Of a DNA stretch of 64,000 nt, positions 42,702-52,744 are shown piece by piece (the stretch's first letter is position 1; the number at the start of each line of letters is the position of its first letter). Under the pieces are notes generated by a model that did no database searches, had not been told where the DNA came from, and saw only the letters and a list, made by a program, of their open reading frames with translations. This DNA is from Glaciozyma antarctica PI12 (lineage: Eukaryota; Basidiomycota; Microbotryomycetes; Kriegeriales; Camptobasidiaceae). Both the position numbers and the translations under genes were made by a program. Where the stretch lies: contig KZ627156.1 of the NCBI GenBank assembly GCA_002917775.1, forward strand, positions 914,838 through 978,837, written 5' to 3'.

Positions 42702-45331
42702 CTACCCTGCCAACGGCAATCCACAGATATCGCAATCCATCGACCCGACCGCGTTCTCAAACGTACAATGCGGGCACACACCCACTCCTCCTCCTCCTCC
42801 CGCATCCGCATCCCCCGGTCCAGCCATATCGACGTCCCCGAACGCGTCGGGCGGGATATCGACATCGGGAGGGATCTCGAACCCGTCGTCGAACTTGGCG
42901 TCGGTTCCGCCGGGGTAGTTGCGAGGAGGGACGCTGGGTGCTTTGAGGAGGTTAGCGGGGAGGAGGGAGGAAGGAAGGAGCGTACCTTCTTCGCGGGCGA
43001 TGGTGAGGAAGGTCTGCCAGCTTGGAGTTTGGAAGAGCTTGGCGAGAGAATCGATATCGCGCGTCGTAGCGACGTGCGCCATGAGCTTGATGTCCGCCTG
43101 CGTATTCCTTAGCTCTCACACTTCACGAAACGGAGGAACGAAGGAGCGACTCACGACGTCGAAGATGCCCACGCCATCGAGGAACGCAAGGAGGTGCCAA
43201 TCGCTCAACCACTTTGCGACCTTATCGACATCCTCAGCCTTCCCCTTGCCCTTCTCGCTGCTCGCGGCAACATCTCCGCCGAGGAACGACGCCGGGACGT
43301 CCTTGACGAGGTCGGCGAATCGAGTCGCTACGCGCGACATGGATTGGTCGTGCAGGCCGGTTCGGTTCTCGGTCTCGAAGGGCGTGGGAGTGACGAAGAG
43401 GGGGTTGGGCTGCTTGGGGAAGCCATGAGTGACCTGCGTAGACGATTCGAGTCAGCGAAGCGCGAGAAAGGAGAGGAATGAGAACGCACGTTGACGAGGA
43501 GGTATTCGACGGGGAAGCACGGCTTCGCACTCTCCTTGACTTCGATCCCGTACTTGTTCTTGTACCGGAAAAAGACGTCGGGAATGTACCTCGTCGGCTC
43601 CTCCTCCTTGACCCTCATCACTCCCGGATCGACGCTCGCCTCGACCATATCCGCATCCACCATCCCCATCGCCTGATCCGAGACCTGGTACGCCTCGACC
43701 GCGATCGCTCCCTCCGAATCCCCGCTCAGGACGCACGTCACGAACTTGGAGCTAAACCGACCCGTCGAGGAGAAGCGCGAAGGATTGGGGTACTTCCTCT
43801 GCATCGAAGCGGAGAAGATGACTTCGAGGGAGGAGAGGAAGAACGAGTTGGCGTGCCGGCGACAGGCGACCTTGCCGCTCTTCTTCGCTTCGTCGGTCGA
43901 TTCGTCCGCCGTCAAATCGGTGTAGATCATCCCGACGACCTTGAGGCCGCACGCGTTCGCCAATCGCTCGACGCGCTTCTCCTCCTCCCACGGAAAGCCA
44001 ACCGTCACGCCATCCCCGTGTCCCTCCTGCGGCGGCTCATGAATCGCCTCGACGACAGCCTTGATCCCCATCGGCACCTCCTCGTACGCCTCGTACTTTC
44101 CCAACAGGTACCCAAACCTCTGCGTCCCCGTCGAGCGCCAGAACGCGAGCAGTCCCTCGATCAAACTCGGGTTGGCGAACTCGATGTGGTCGACGAGTCG
44201 GTACGTCTGTCGAGAGAGGGTGACGGCGGAGGGCTGACATTTCGTGCAGATCCCGGCGGGCCAGGTGGGGTCCCAGCCGGAGGAGCAGGGGACGGCGACG
44301 CGGTAGGAGGGGTCGGAGAGAGGGGGAACGTAGGAGGTCGATTGAGAGGAGAGGGGGGCGGAGGCGTTGGTTTTGCGGAGGTAGGCGTGGTAGGAGAAAT
44401 GCTTGATAGAGTGCGAAGCTTGGTAACCGATATCGAAGGGCTGCGCGATGTATGGATTAGCTCTGCGAGTGTCGAAGGAGGAGAGGGAACGCACCTCGAG
44501 CGGCATGCAGTAATCGCACATGGCCTTGGGACCGCACTGGCACAGATCGGTTCCCTTCTTTCTGATAATCTTGCCATCTTGCTTCTCCCAGTACTTGTCC
44601 ACCTCGTCCTCCTCTGCCTCCTCCCACAACTTCTTTCCGCCTCGCACGGCCGAAGTGCTCGGGGGCGCGTCCATGACGGGCTCGTTGACAACGATCTCGC
44701 CAGAGACGGTGGACGAGGTCGTAGGAGCTGGAAGGGCATCGTTGGGAGGAGGAGCGCCGCGAGGAGTGTAGGAAGCGAAGAGGAGGTCGCCGTGGCTGCG
44801 AGACGCGGGGGTGAGCTGAGCTTAGACGGGAGTTGGCGAAGAGAGCGCACCTGATTCCGAGCGTCTGCAAGTCGCCAGAGATGGTGGAAACGAGGTTCTC
44901 GCCGCCTCGAGGAGCGTTGGAAAGCGCGAGAGTGTCGGGGTCAATGGTATCGGAGGTCTCGAGGATCTGTGGGAGCCGGAGCAGCTGTCAGCGTAGCTCC
45001 AAGTCGGCGGTTCCACTGCTTCTGCTGGTGTAAAGCCTTTCCAACAGGGCACAAGGCCTTCAGCACGCCACAGTGCCTTGCCCAACCCCCGCGAGCTCAG
45101 GCGATGACGAGTCCCCTCCACCAGCTCGCGTCGTTCTCCCTCCACGGCGCACCCTCCTTCAGCCAGCGTCTCCTCGCGTCACTCACCTTTGCGACTAGGA
45201 TTGAGATATCGTCCTCTGGGTTGAGATCGAAGCGGAAGTTGCCGTCTCTGCTTCGGATTCGAACGAGCTGATGGAGCAAGTGGAGGTGTCAGCAGGGTCT
45301 TTCTCGAGCTCTGACGGGTTCCGCTGACCAT
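42702..45331 (-). CDS. NPL4: Npl4, ubiquitin-recruiting cofactor of Cdc48
   Basis: Forms the Cdc48-Ufd1-Npl4 complex that unfolds ubiquitylated proteins in ER-associated degradation. The first coding exon is only ATG (45329-45331). A 61-nt intron follows, and exon 2 begins LVRIRSRDGNFRFDLNPEDD, the ubiquitin-like UBX-fold start of the family. Then come the zinc-binding region CQCGPKAMCDYCMPLEPFD, the MPN-like domain (SFFLSSLEVIFSASMQRKYP, SSKFVTCVLSGDSEGAIAVE, AYQVSDQAMGMVDADM) and the C-terminal domain (YLLVNVTHGFPKQPNPLF), ending in an NZF-type finger, CPHCTFENAVGSMDCDICGL, with the stop at 42702. All four Cys of the finger are present. The second intron is about 200 nt. Full-length and intact. 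Confidence 0.96.
45270..45331 (-). other. NPL4 first intron immediately after the start codon (ATG^)
   Basis: Reading leftwards: CTCACC, ATG, donor GTCAGC, branch-like CTGAC, acceptor CATCAG, then the codons for LVRIRSRDG. The coding exon 1 is therefore three bases long. Without this splice the frame gives MVSGTRQ instead of the conserved Npl4 N-terminus. Confidence 0.75.
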
Positions 45332-45540
45332 GGTGAGGAGCTCAAGCGGGCAGTGAGCTTTCGTGAGCTGGTCGTCGTTTGAGAGGAGCCTAGGCAAGCC
45401 TGTGAGAGAGGTCCTAGGTGATTTAATCGAATAGATTGTTGCAGGTACTTAAGAAAATTAATCCGAATTTGAGGTCCTCTTCGAGATTTGCTGCAGGCGC
45501 TCGTACTCGCAAACACACCAACTCGACCAGCAGAAGAACA

Positions 45541-46844
45541 AGTGAGTACGCTGACACTCCAGATGGCTCACCTCAGCTCTGTCTCGAGCGAGTGGGAAGC
45601 CATCTGCGCTGCAGCAGCAGCAGCTCTCTCCGAAGACTCCCTCCGAGCTCAAGCTAACCACCTCTCACTCGCAGTGGTTGCAGGAAAGCTCGACCTACAA
45701 AAGCGTCAACATCGGTCCGTTCCCTCCTCCCTCGCCACCACAATCCCCGCTCACTCTTGTCCCACAGCGAACGAGCTCAGCCTCTCAAGCGACAGCGTCT
45801 TGGACTCCTCGAGAAGCATGCCGACTATGTCAAGCGTGCGCGCGACTTTCACTCCAAGGAGGACCGCATCAAGAAGCTGCGAGAGAAGGCGGCGGGGAGG
45901 AACAAGGACGAGTTTTACTTTGGCATGATCAGGAGTCGGACAGTGGTGCGTTCTTGCTCGCTTCTCGTGTTGCCGTTTGTTGGGAGGATGAGGAGCTGAT
46001 GGAGAGTGCGATTGGCAGAAAGGAGTTCATGTCCAGAGTCGGGGGAACGAAAGCTTGCCCAACGACCTTGTCAAGGTGTTGAAGACGCAAGACGCAGGAT
46101 ACATCCGCACTCAACGCGCCATCGAGGAGTCCGTACGTCCCTCCTCTCCTCCTCCTCCCAGCCTGCTCTAACAACTCCCCCACCAGCGCGTCGAACGACT
46201 CCAACAGCAGCTCCACTCCCTCATCGACTCCCCCGCTCCTCCCGCAGACCCCAACTCAGACGACGACTGGGACTCCTTCGACGCTCCCTCCGCCCCCGTC
46301 CCAGCACGGAAGCACACCCTCTTCTCCTCCTCCCTCTCCGCCGGTCCGTCCCCCCTCCCTCTCGCCTCGCACGCACTAACCCCCCACACAGTCCTTTCCT
46401 CCGACCCGCTCTCCCTCCTCCGCAAACGAACCCCAATAGCCCCTACCGCCTCCTCCTCCAAGCCCGCCAAACGAGCTCGCAAGATCGCTCCTATCGATCC
46501 TGCAGTCCTAGCAGCAGAGGAAGAAGCTCGTACCGCCGCAGCAGCCGTACGTCGCCCCCTCCCTTCCCATGGCCTCGCTAACCCCCTCGCAGGCACACCG
46601 AACGACGCTCGAGGGCGAGCTAGAGGCAAGGAAGACGAGGTTGGCGGCGTTGAGTCGGGCATTGAGGGAGTTGGAAGTCCAGAGGCTCCTGATGGGGAAA
46701 GGGGCGAAACAGAGTTTGGTGGCGAAGAAGGGGGGGAAGAAGGAGGTGCATGAGGAGGAGGAACAGGGGGGGTTGCCGGAGGCGGAGGATGGGATTGCGA
46801 CGGGGGCGAGGGTGTGGAAGTGGAAGTCGGAGAGGAAGCGCTAG
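45541..46844 (+). CDS. UTP11: Utp11, small-subunit processome protein
   Basis: U3 snoRNP/SSU processome component for 18S rRNA maturation in the nucleolus. A strong donor (AACAA^GTGAGTACG) at 45541/45542 joins the acceptor at 45674, so the start codon is assembled as A^TG and the protein begins [14 protein letters not shown]. The next splice gives [40 protein letters not shown] and [19 protein letters not shown], then [20 protein letters not shown] with [18 protein letters not shown]: the conserved Utp11 body. The C-terminal half is basic and Ser-rich ([20 protein letters not shown]) and ends WKWKSERKR at 46844. The family's usual N-terminal length is matched only with the A^TG start; an unspliced ATG at 45563 would add 37 Ala-rich residues. 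Confidence 0.9.
45542..45674 (+). other. intron splitting the UTP11 start codon (A^TG)
   Basis: Donor GTGAGTACG is preceded by A; acceptor CTCGCAG with branch GCTAAC is followed by TGG. The joined context is AACAATGG, a good initiation context. The 133-nt intron itself contains an ATG (45563) that would be an alternative start if the intron is retained. Confidence 0.7.
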
Positions 46845-47163
46845 AGGAGGGAGTGTACGCGATGTTTGTTATTTTTTTTTTCCCGGGGACGTCGTGGGAG
46901 GGTGGACTGCTTGCTGCTGCTCTCGTCTGCGTTGGTGTCAGCTTTCGGTCTCACTCGACGCCAGAAGAGGAAAGCCAGCTGAGGACTCGTCGGCGCTTCG
47001 CTCTCCTGCTCCTCAATCCTGGTCCTCCGTCCTAGACTTCTCTCAGCGTCTCTCGCCACTCGAAGATCAAAAATGACAATGACCGTGTGCTAAATAACTA
47101 TCCAGGAACAAGAGGCGCGCAAAAGGAGACTACAACGAAGGAGGGGACTACGAAAAGGATACT
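46845..47163. other. intergenic between convergent UTP11 and catalase genes
   Basis: A run of ten T (about 46871-46880) followed by CCCGGGG lies some 30 bp after the UTP11 stop. Otherwise no gene or repeat was seen. Confidence 0.45.
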
Positions 47164-49651
47164 ACTCAAGCCTTGACGTTCGCACGGAAGCGAGTCGCCT
47201 CGGAAGCAGGAGCGACCTAGAATAGCACGTCAGCACGCGCTTCGAACGAGCGAGAAGGGAAGGAGCGAACCTGGAGAGGAGCAACGTTGGACGCTCCGAT
47301 AGCCTTCGCAATGCGGGCCGACAAGTCGGGCGAGATAGCACCGCTGTCAAAGCACCAGCGTCAGTCCCGACCAAAAGCTGGAAGACAGGGAAGAACGTAC
47401 AAGACGGAAAGCGTCCGATCCTTGATCTCCGCACTCTTCGCTCCACCCAAATTTCCCGCCACGTTTTGAACGAAGCGCTCCTTCGCCGCATCATCAAACA
47501 CGCGCTCCCACAACTCCCTCGGCTGCTCGAAATCCAGCTCCGTAATAACCGACAGATCAAGGACGGCGGCACCGATGTACTGCTCGTGTTGAGCGACCGT
47601 GTCCGAGGGACCTTTGTTGTACGAGAGGGGCTGGATGGAGGATTGGTAGTTGGGGCGAGAACCTTGGGAGTGGAAGCTCATGGCTGTGTAGCGAGGGGTT
47701 AGTGAGGAATGGAGGGATGGCAAGGAGACGTACGACCGTCGCGCTGGAAGTTGGCGGGGAGGTGAAGGGGAGCGTTGACGGGGAGTTGGCCGTAGTTGGC
47801 ACCCAGACGGTGACGCTGCGTGTCGGCGTAGGAGAAGAGACGCGATTGAAGGACTGGATCGGCGGTAGGCTCGACTCCAGGGACGAGGTGTGAGGGGGAG
47901 AAGGCGATTTGCTCGATCTGGGCGACGACGAAGGTCAGCGAGTTTTGTCTGGGTGAGACGTGAGGTACTAACCTCGTTGAAGTAGTTTTGGGCGTTCTCG
48001 TTGAGGGTGAGCTTGCCGACGGGGCGGAGGGGGAACTGCGAGCGAATTGTCAGCGAAATTTCGAAATTCTCGGTAGCGAGCCCGACGTACGTCCTTGTGC
48101 GACCAAATCTTAGTGAGATCGAGGATGTTCTGCGATGAAGCGTGTCAGTCATATGTCTTAGTAGAGAACGAACAAGCGACGCACGTAGCGGAACTTCTCC
48201 GCCTGCTCAACCGTCATCGTCTGAACGCTCAGAGTCCAACTCGGGAACTCCTTGCGGTCGATCGCCTCGAAGAGATCCTGCGTAGAGTAATCGGGGTTCT
48301 CTCCAGCGAGCTTGGTCGCAACGTCCTGGGGGAGCCACTTGGTTCCCTGGTCGCAGCGGTAGTGGAACTGCGACGCCCAGTCGATCAGCGAGGTTCGGTC
48401 AAGGACGGCGAACCGAGACGTACCTGAGCGTAGACAAAGTCTCCGTTGGCCTTGACGAGCTTGTGAGTGTGTCCGGCGTAGCCGTGCATGAAGCGGTATC
48501 CGTCGGGGACGCCACGATCTCCGAAGAGAATCATGACTTGGTGGAAGGCCTCGGGGTTCTGCGAGAGGTAGCTGTGCGAGCGGTTAGTGTCGGTAAAAGT
48601 GGAGGGGCAGAGTGCGACGTACTCCCAGAACATGTCGCTGTCCTTGAGGTGGGTCTGAGGGTCACGCTTCTGGGTGTGGATGAAGTGGGGGAACTTGGCG
48701 GGGTCGCGGACCTGGAATCGTTCGTCAGTTTTGTGCATCCGATTGAGTGCAGAGTCGTGACGCACAAAGAAGACGGGAGTGTTGTTGTAGACGTGATCCC
48801 AGTTGCCCTCCTCGGTGCGAAGCTTGACCGAGAAGCCTCGAGGGTCGCGAGCCGTATCGGCCGATCCACTCTCGCCTCCAACGGTAGAGAAACGAGCAGT
48901 TGCGCGGACCTTGGTGCCGACCTTGGCGAAGATCTGGGCCGAGGTGAGGTCGCTGATATCGTGCGTGACTTCGAAGACTCCGTGAGCTCCGGAGCCTTTG
49001 GCGTGGACGACGCGCTCGGGGATACGCTCTCGGTCAAAGTGGGCGAGTCTGTTCGAGAGTAGTGGTCAGCACGAGGGTCGGCTACCGGGACTGACGCACT
49101 CACAGGTCGATATGGTGGAAGTCCTGGAGAAGGAGAGGACCGTTCCGGCCGATACGCCCAGCGGCGTAGGGCTCAGCGACGGGTGCTCCCTGAGAAGTAG
49201 TGTACTGGGCACCGTCGGTGGTGTTGAAGACTTGGGGTGAAGGCACTGCGATGGTGAGATAGTCAGCGATGGTCCCAAACGATCTCGAGGTGTCTCCGGC
49301 TTCCAGCAATCCCCTGTCAGCTGCGCTTCTTCAGCCTGAAGCAGGCACTCCACGGTGCAAGCCAGTTCCTCCCTCCCCTTCCTCGCAACAATGGTCCACC
49401 GATCCGCCAAAGGAGAGATCACGCGCGTCACACCGAGGTGACGCTCCAACGCCAGCAACTCGACTGGCCGACTCGACGCTCGCTGAAGAGACGTAGAGTA
49501 CGACCAGTACTGAGTTCCGGGATAGTCCTGCTCTTGCTGAAGCCTTCATCGCCGTTTAGTAGCTCCCGGCGATGTCTCTCCGCACGTCCGGGAAGAGCCA
49601 CGACAGGAGAGGAGCGTAGGCCGCTGAGGGTGGAGATTGAGTGTACGTACT
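47164..49651 (-). CDS. CTA1: catalase (monofunctional haem catalase)
   Basis: Decomposes hydrogen peroxide, in fungi usually in peroxisomes or cytosol. The main coding part starts at 49245 with TG and is joined by an intron (49246-49650, about 405 nt) to an upstream A, giving [20 protein letters not shown]. Motifs in order: [34 protein letters not shown] (catalytic His), [39 protein letters not shown] (catalytic Asn), [40 protein letters not shown] (haem-ligand Tyr) and [17 protein letters not shown], then a short C-terminal helix region ending ANVKA at 47164. About 510 residues, a small-subunit catalase. The C-terminus is not a canonical SKL-type peroxisomal signal. At least nine introns. 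Confidence 0.95.
49246..49650 (-). other. intron splitting the catalase start codon (A^TG), about 405 nt
   Basis: On the minus strand CAGCAACA is followed by donor GTACGTACAC; 405 nt later a CTGAC branch and CATCGCAG acceptor precede TGCCTTCACC. The joined sequence, CAACATGCC, supplies the only in-frame initiator that yields the MPSPQVF-like N-terminus. I find no ATG in the right frame between the acceptor and the conserved start of the protein. Confidence 0.6.
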
Positions 49652-50079
49652 GTTGCTGTGGTATTAACTCCGGCTGAAGTGAGGGGAGTTGTGGGAGGAT
49701 GCAAGGCAGGTGGGAACGAAACGACTTGAGGTGCAACTTGGTCAGGGGGAGGCGTGGGAACTCGCTGACTGACTCGCTACGGACCAAGCCTGACAGGCTG
49801 TTGGTGTCAGCTGTTCAAGAACCAAGCCCCGCTAACTCAAGTGGAGGCTGCTGGTACTGCCTTATTCCGAGGAGGTGGAACCCGCCCCATCTCGACGCAC
49901 GATGAACCTCCGCGGACCCTCGAGGAGGACCGTGGGAAAAGACGAACGGTCTCCGGGATCTCGTTGGTCATTTCTTTCCTCGCTGTCACCATCTCCGCAG
50001 ATCGGGTCGAACGCGCTCTCGAACGCTGACTGCACAAGGATATCGATACGAATCCATACATTTCTTCCAGACCTTTCGT
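49652..50079. promoter_or_regulatory. upstream region of catalase
   Basis: Between the catalase leader and the stop of methylisocitrate lyase, same strand. Expected to hold the catalase promoter and untranslated leader. No distinct element recognised. Confidence 0.4.
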
Positions 50080-52209
50080 CTAATGGAAAGACCCCTCCGT
50101 CGACTCTCCTCCGCTCGCAGCCGTCGCCGACGACCCAGCCGAAACCGCTGCACAACGCACTTCGTCAGCCTCACTAAAGGGGGAGAGTGAGAGAGCGAAC
50201 GCACCAGCGAGAACACGGTCGATGTAGGAGGCTCCGCTCCACTTTTGGTGAGTGAGGACGTCGCAGCCAATCTCCTTCTCCTTGCGCTGGATGAGCTCGA
50301 CGTAAGCGAGCATACCGTCAGTCTTGTAGCGCTGCGCCAATTCCGCTGTAATCGACATTAGCAACCTGCGTGCGCGAAAGGAAGGAGGAACGAACCGGTG
50401 ACGACGGCGGTCGAGTGCAGTCCGGCGAGCGAGATGAGCTGGAGGACAAAGCCGGCCTTGCCGAGGTCCCAGATGAAGCTCTTGAGTTGCTCGTTGCTGA
50501 AGCCGTGTGCGCTCCAGTTGAACGAAGGGGAGAGGTTGTAGACGAGCCACCTGCGAATTTCGTCAGCGACGAGGACATGAACGCAGAGCGAGCGACGACG
50601 TGCTTTCCAGGGTTCGCTTCGCGGATCTGAGTGGCGAAACCTTGGGCCTGCTTGAGGTCGGGCTCCTTGGTCTCGAGCCAAAGGAGGTCCGCGTGCGAAG
50701 AGTACGCGAGGACGCGCTTCATCGCAGCCTGCGCGCAATCCAACGCATCAGCTTTCCGCCCCCGGACCGCGAGAAGGAAGCGACGCACCTCGACTCCACC
50801 CTTGTAGTGGTAGTAGCCCTCCTTGGTGCGAGGAAGGTCCCAGTCCCATGCGACTTCGGCTCCGACAATCTCCTTGGCGAGCACGCGCGCTTCGCGGTTG
50901 GTGAGGAACGCGTTGGCGGTGCGAGCCTTGTACGCCTCGAGCTTGGACGCCGCTTCGGACGCAGAGAAGGATCGCTCGAGGTGGCGCTTGACGGCTGCGA
51001 TAAATCGATTCGTCAATCTCGGCTCGTCGAAAAGGTGAGAAACGGAACGCACCCTCGTCAAAGGTGACGAGCTGAACGCCCTTCATCCAGGAAGACTCGA
51101 TCTCGTCAATCTCGGCACCACTACGTCCCTCCCTCTCGCCCCTCGCAATCTCCTCCGCAAGCCCCTTCTTCTCCCCCTCCCACGTCTCAACTCCCAGCAC
51201 AAATTCGTGGTCCCTTCCATCCGCCGTTCCAGAAATGAGCTTGGCGCTCTCAGCGTCCGTACGCGCAATGAGGAGCGTCTCAAGCCCCATGATATCCCAC
51301 TGCATGCGCGCGGCGATCAAGCGAGAGACGTGCTCCGACATGGGGACGAGGACTTTGCCGCCTTGGTGACCGCACTTCTTGCCGCCGTGGAGCTGGTCCT
51401 CGAGGTGAACGGCCGAGACGCCCGATTCGCCAAAGACTTTGGCGAGCTTCATGACCGACGAGAGTCCTCCGTGTCTGCGCGCGACGAGAGTTAGTTCCTG
51501 CTCTCCCACTGCGGCTACGGGAAAGGACGAACCCGGTATCTCCATCAGCGATGATAGGCCTGAGGTAGTCGACCCAAGGCGCCGTAGCCTTGTTGCCCGT
51601 CCTCCGCTCGTCCCACATCTTGCGATCATGCAACTCCTGCGCCTTCCTCAACCTCTGCACCTGGTTCGGCACCGTCGTATAAGGGTAGTCTGCCAAATCC
51701 GGTCCGACCTCGTTGTTCCCCGTCGTAAGGACCGACGAACTCGCCCATCCAGAGACGTAGAGAACCTCGAGGTGAGGCGCCATCTGCGTCATCTGGATCG
51801 GGTCGATAGCTCCCATCGTCGGAAGAGGCTTCCCCTCGGCTGCAGCGCGAGAGAGAGCTGCAAAGAGTTTCTTGGCGGAGATGTTGGAGGGGTGAAGAGG
51901 GGAGATAGGCTGAGTCCCTCGCTTCGTCGCGACGAGTTCGGCCGAGTAAGGGCGCTTGGTAGCGGCGAAACGGGGCGAGGAGAACCACGCTTCGATAGAG
52001 GCGACTTGAGCGCGGAAGTCGGCTTCCTCCTCTGCTGCTGTAGGCTGGTCGAGGCGGAAGAGAGGTGCTGCGTCGGTGGTGGGAGGGGAGGAGAGGGCGC
52101 GGGAGGTCATGCTGAAGGCGCGGACGGCGGAGAGGGCGAGGAGGGGGCCGGGGGTGACGCGCGAGTGGGAGGCGCAGGTGCGGAGAGTACGCGCCGAGGT
52201 ACGGAGCAT
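50080..52209 (-). CDS. ICL2: 2-methylisocitrate lyase, mitochondrial
   Basis: Isocitrate-lyase superfamily enzyme of the methylcitrate cycle: 2-methylisocitrate to pyruvate and succinate, for propionyl-CoA disposal. Starts at ATG 52209 with a mitochondrial presequence ([20 protein letters not shown], Arg/Ser-rich, no acidic residues). Then [73 protein letters not shown], the active-site motif [72 protein letters not shown] and [19 protein letters not shown]. The last exon gives [17 protein letters not shown] and the stop at 50080. Presequence plus divergence from the paralog at 9.5-11.9 kb support the methylisocitrate assignment; catalytic specificity is inferred. Confidence 0.92.
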
Positions 52210-52744
52210 CGCCGAATGCGAAGGAGAGTCTGGGGAAGGGGAAAGTGCGGGGTGGAGTGGACCTGCGCGTAGGGTGGGAGGAGGACGTTAGCTTTGGCTC
52301 TGGGAAGAATTGGATTGAGTGGTGTAAGGTCTACGCGCTTGTGAGCTGCTTCGGAAGGACTTGGGGAGTGACCGAGGCGTTGCTGTTCCGACGGCAGAGT
52401 CCGGGCGTCCTCAGCAGGGGGGAAGGCCTGAGGAGAGCTAGCGAGAGACGTTGTACGGGGGACTCACGAGGATTACGCTCGGGGGAGCGACGAGGAGGGA
52501 GATGGGAGAGGGAAAGGAGCACAGCGGCCGGCGAAGTCGACTGTGGTTCCGAGGGACGTAAACGCGGGGCGTTGACTTGTGTTCTCAAGGGCAGCACAGG
52601 ATGCCTGTCTTTCTCTGAGCAGGGGATCAGCTTGACTTTACAGCAGCTCAGAGCTCATCTCCAGCCAGGCGCCAAAAAAAGAGGAGTACGGCGTCGCGCC
52701 GCCGTCATCTCCCTCTCCCTCCTCCCCCAACCTCCTCAAGAACC
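52210..52744. promoter_or_regulatory. divergent promoter region, methylisocitrate lyase / promethin-like gene
   Basis: 535 bp between two divergently transcribed start codons, so the two genes may share control elements. No coding frame here is supported. A specific binding site could not be named. Confidence 0.45.

Noticed and set aside
43478-44854. 458-codon open frame on the plus strand
   Set aside because: It overlaps the NPL4 exons in antisense. NPL4 has all family motifs, while the antisense product is Arg/Asp/Val-rich without a domain.
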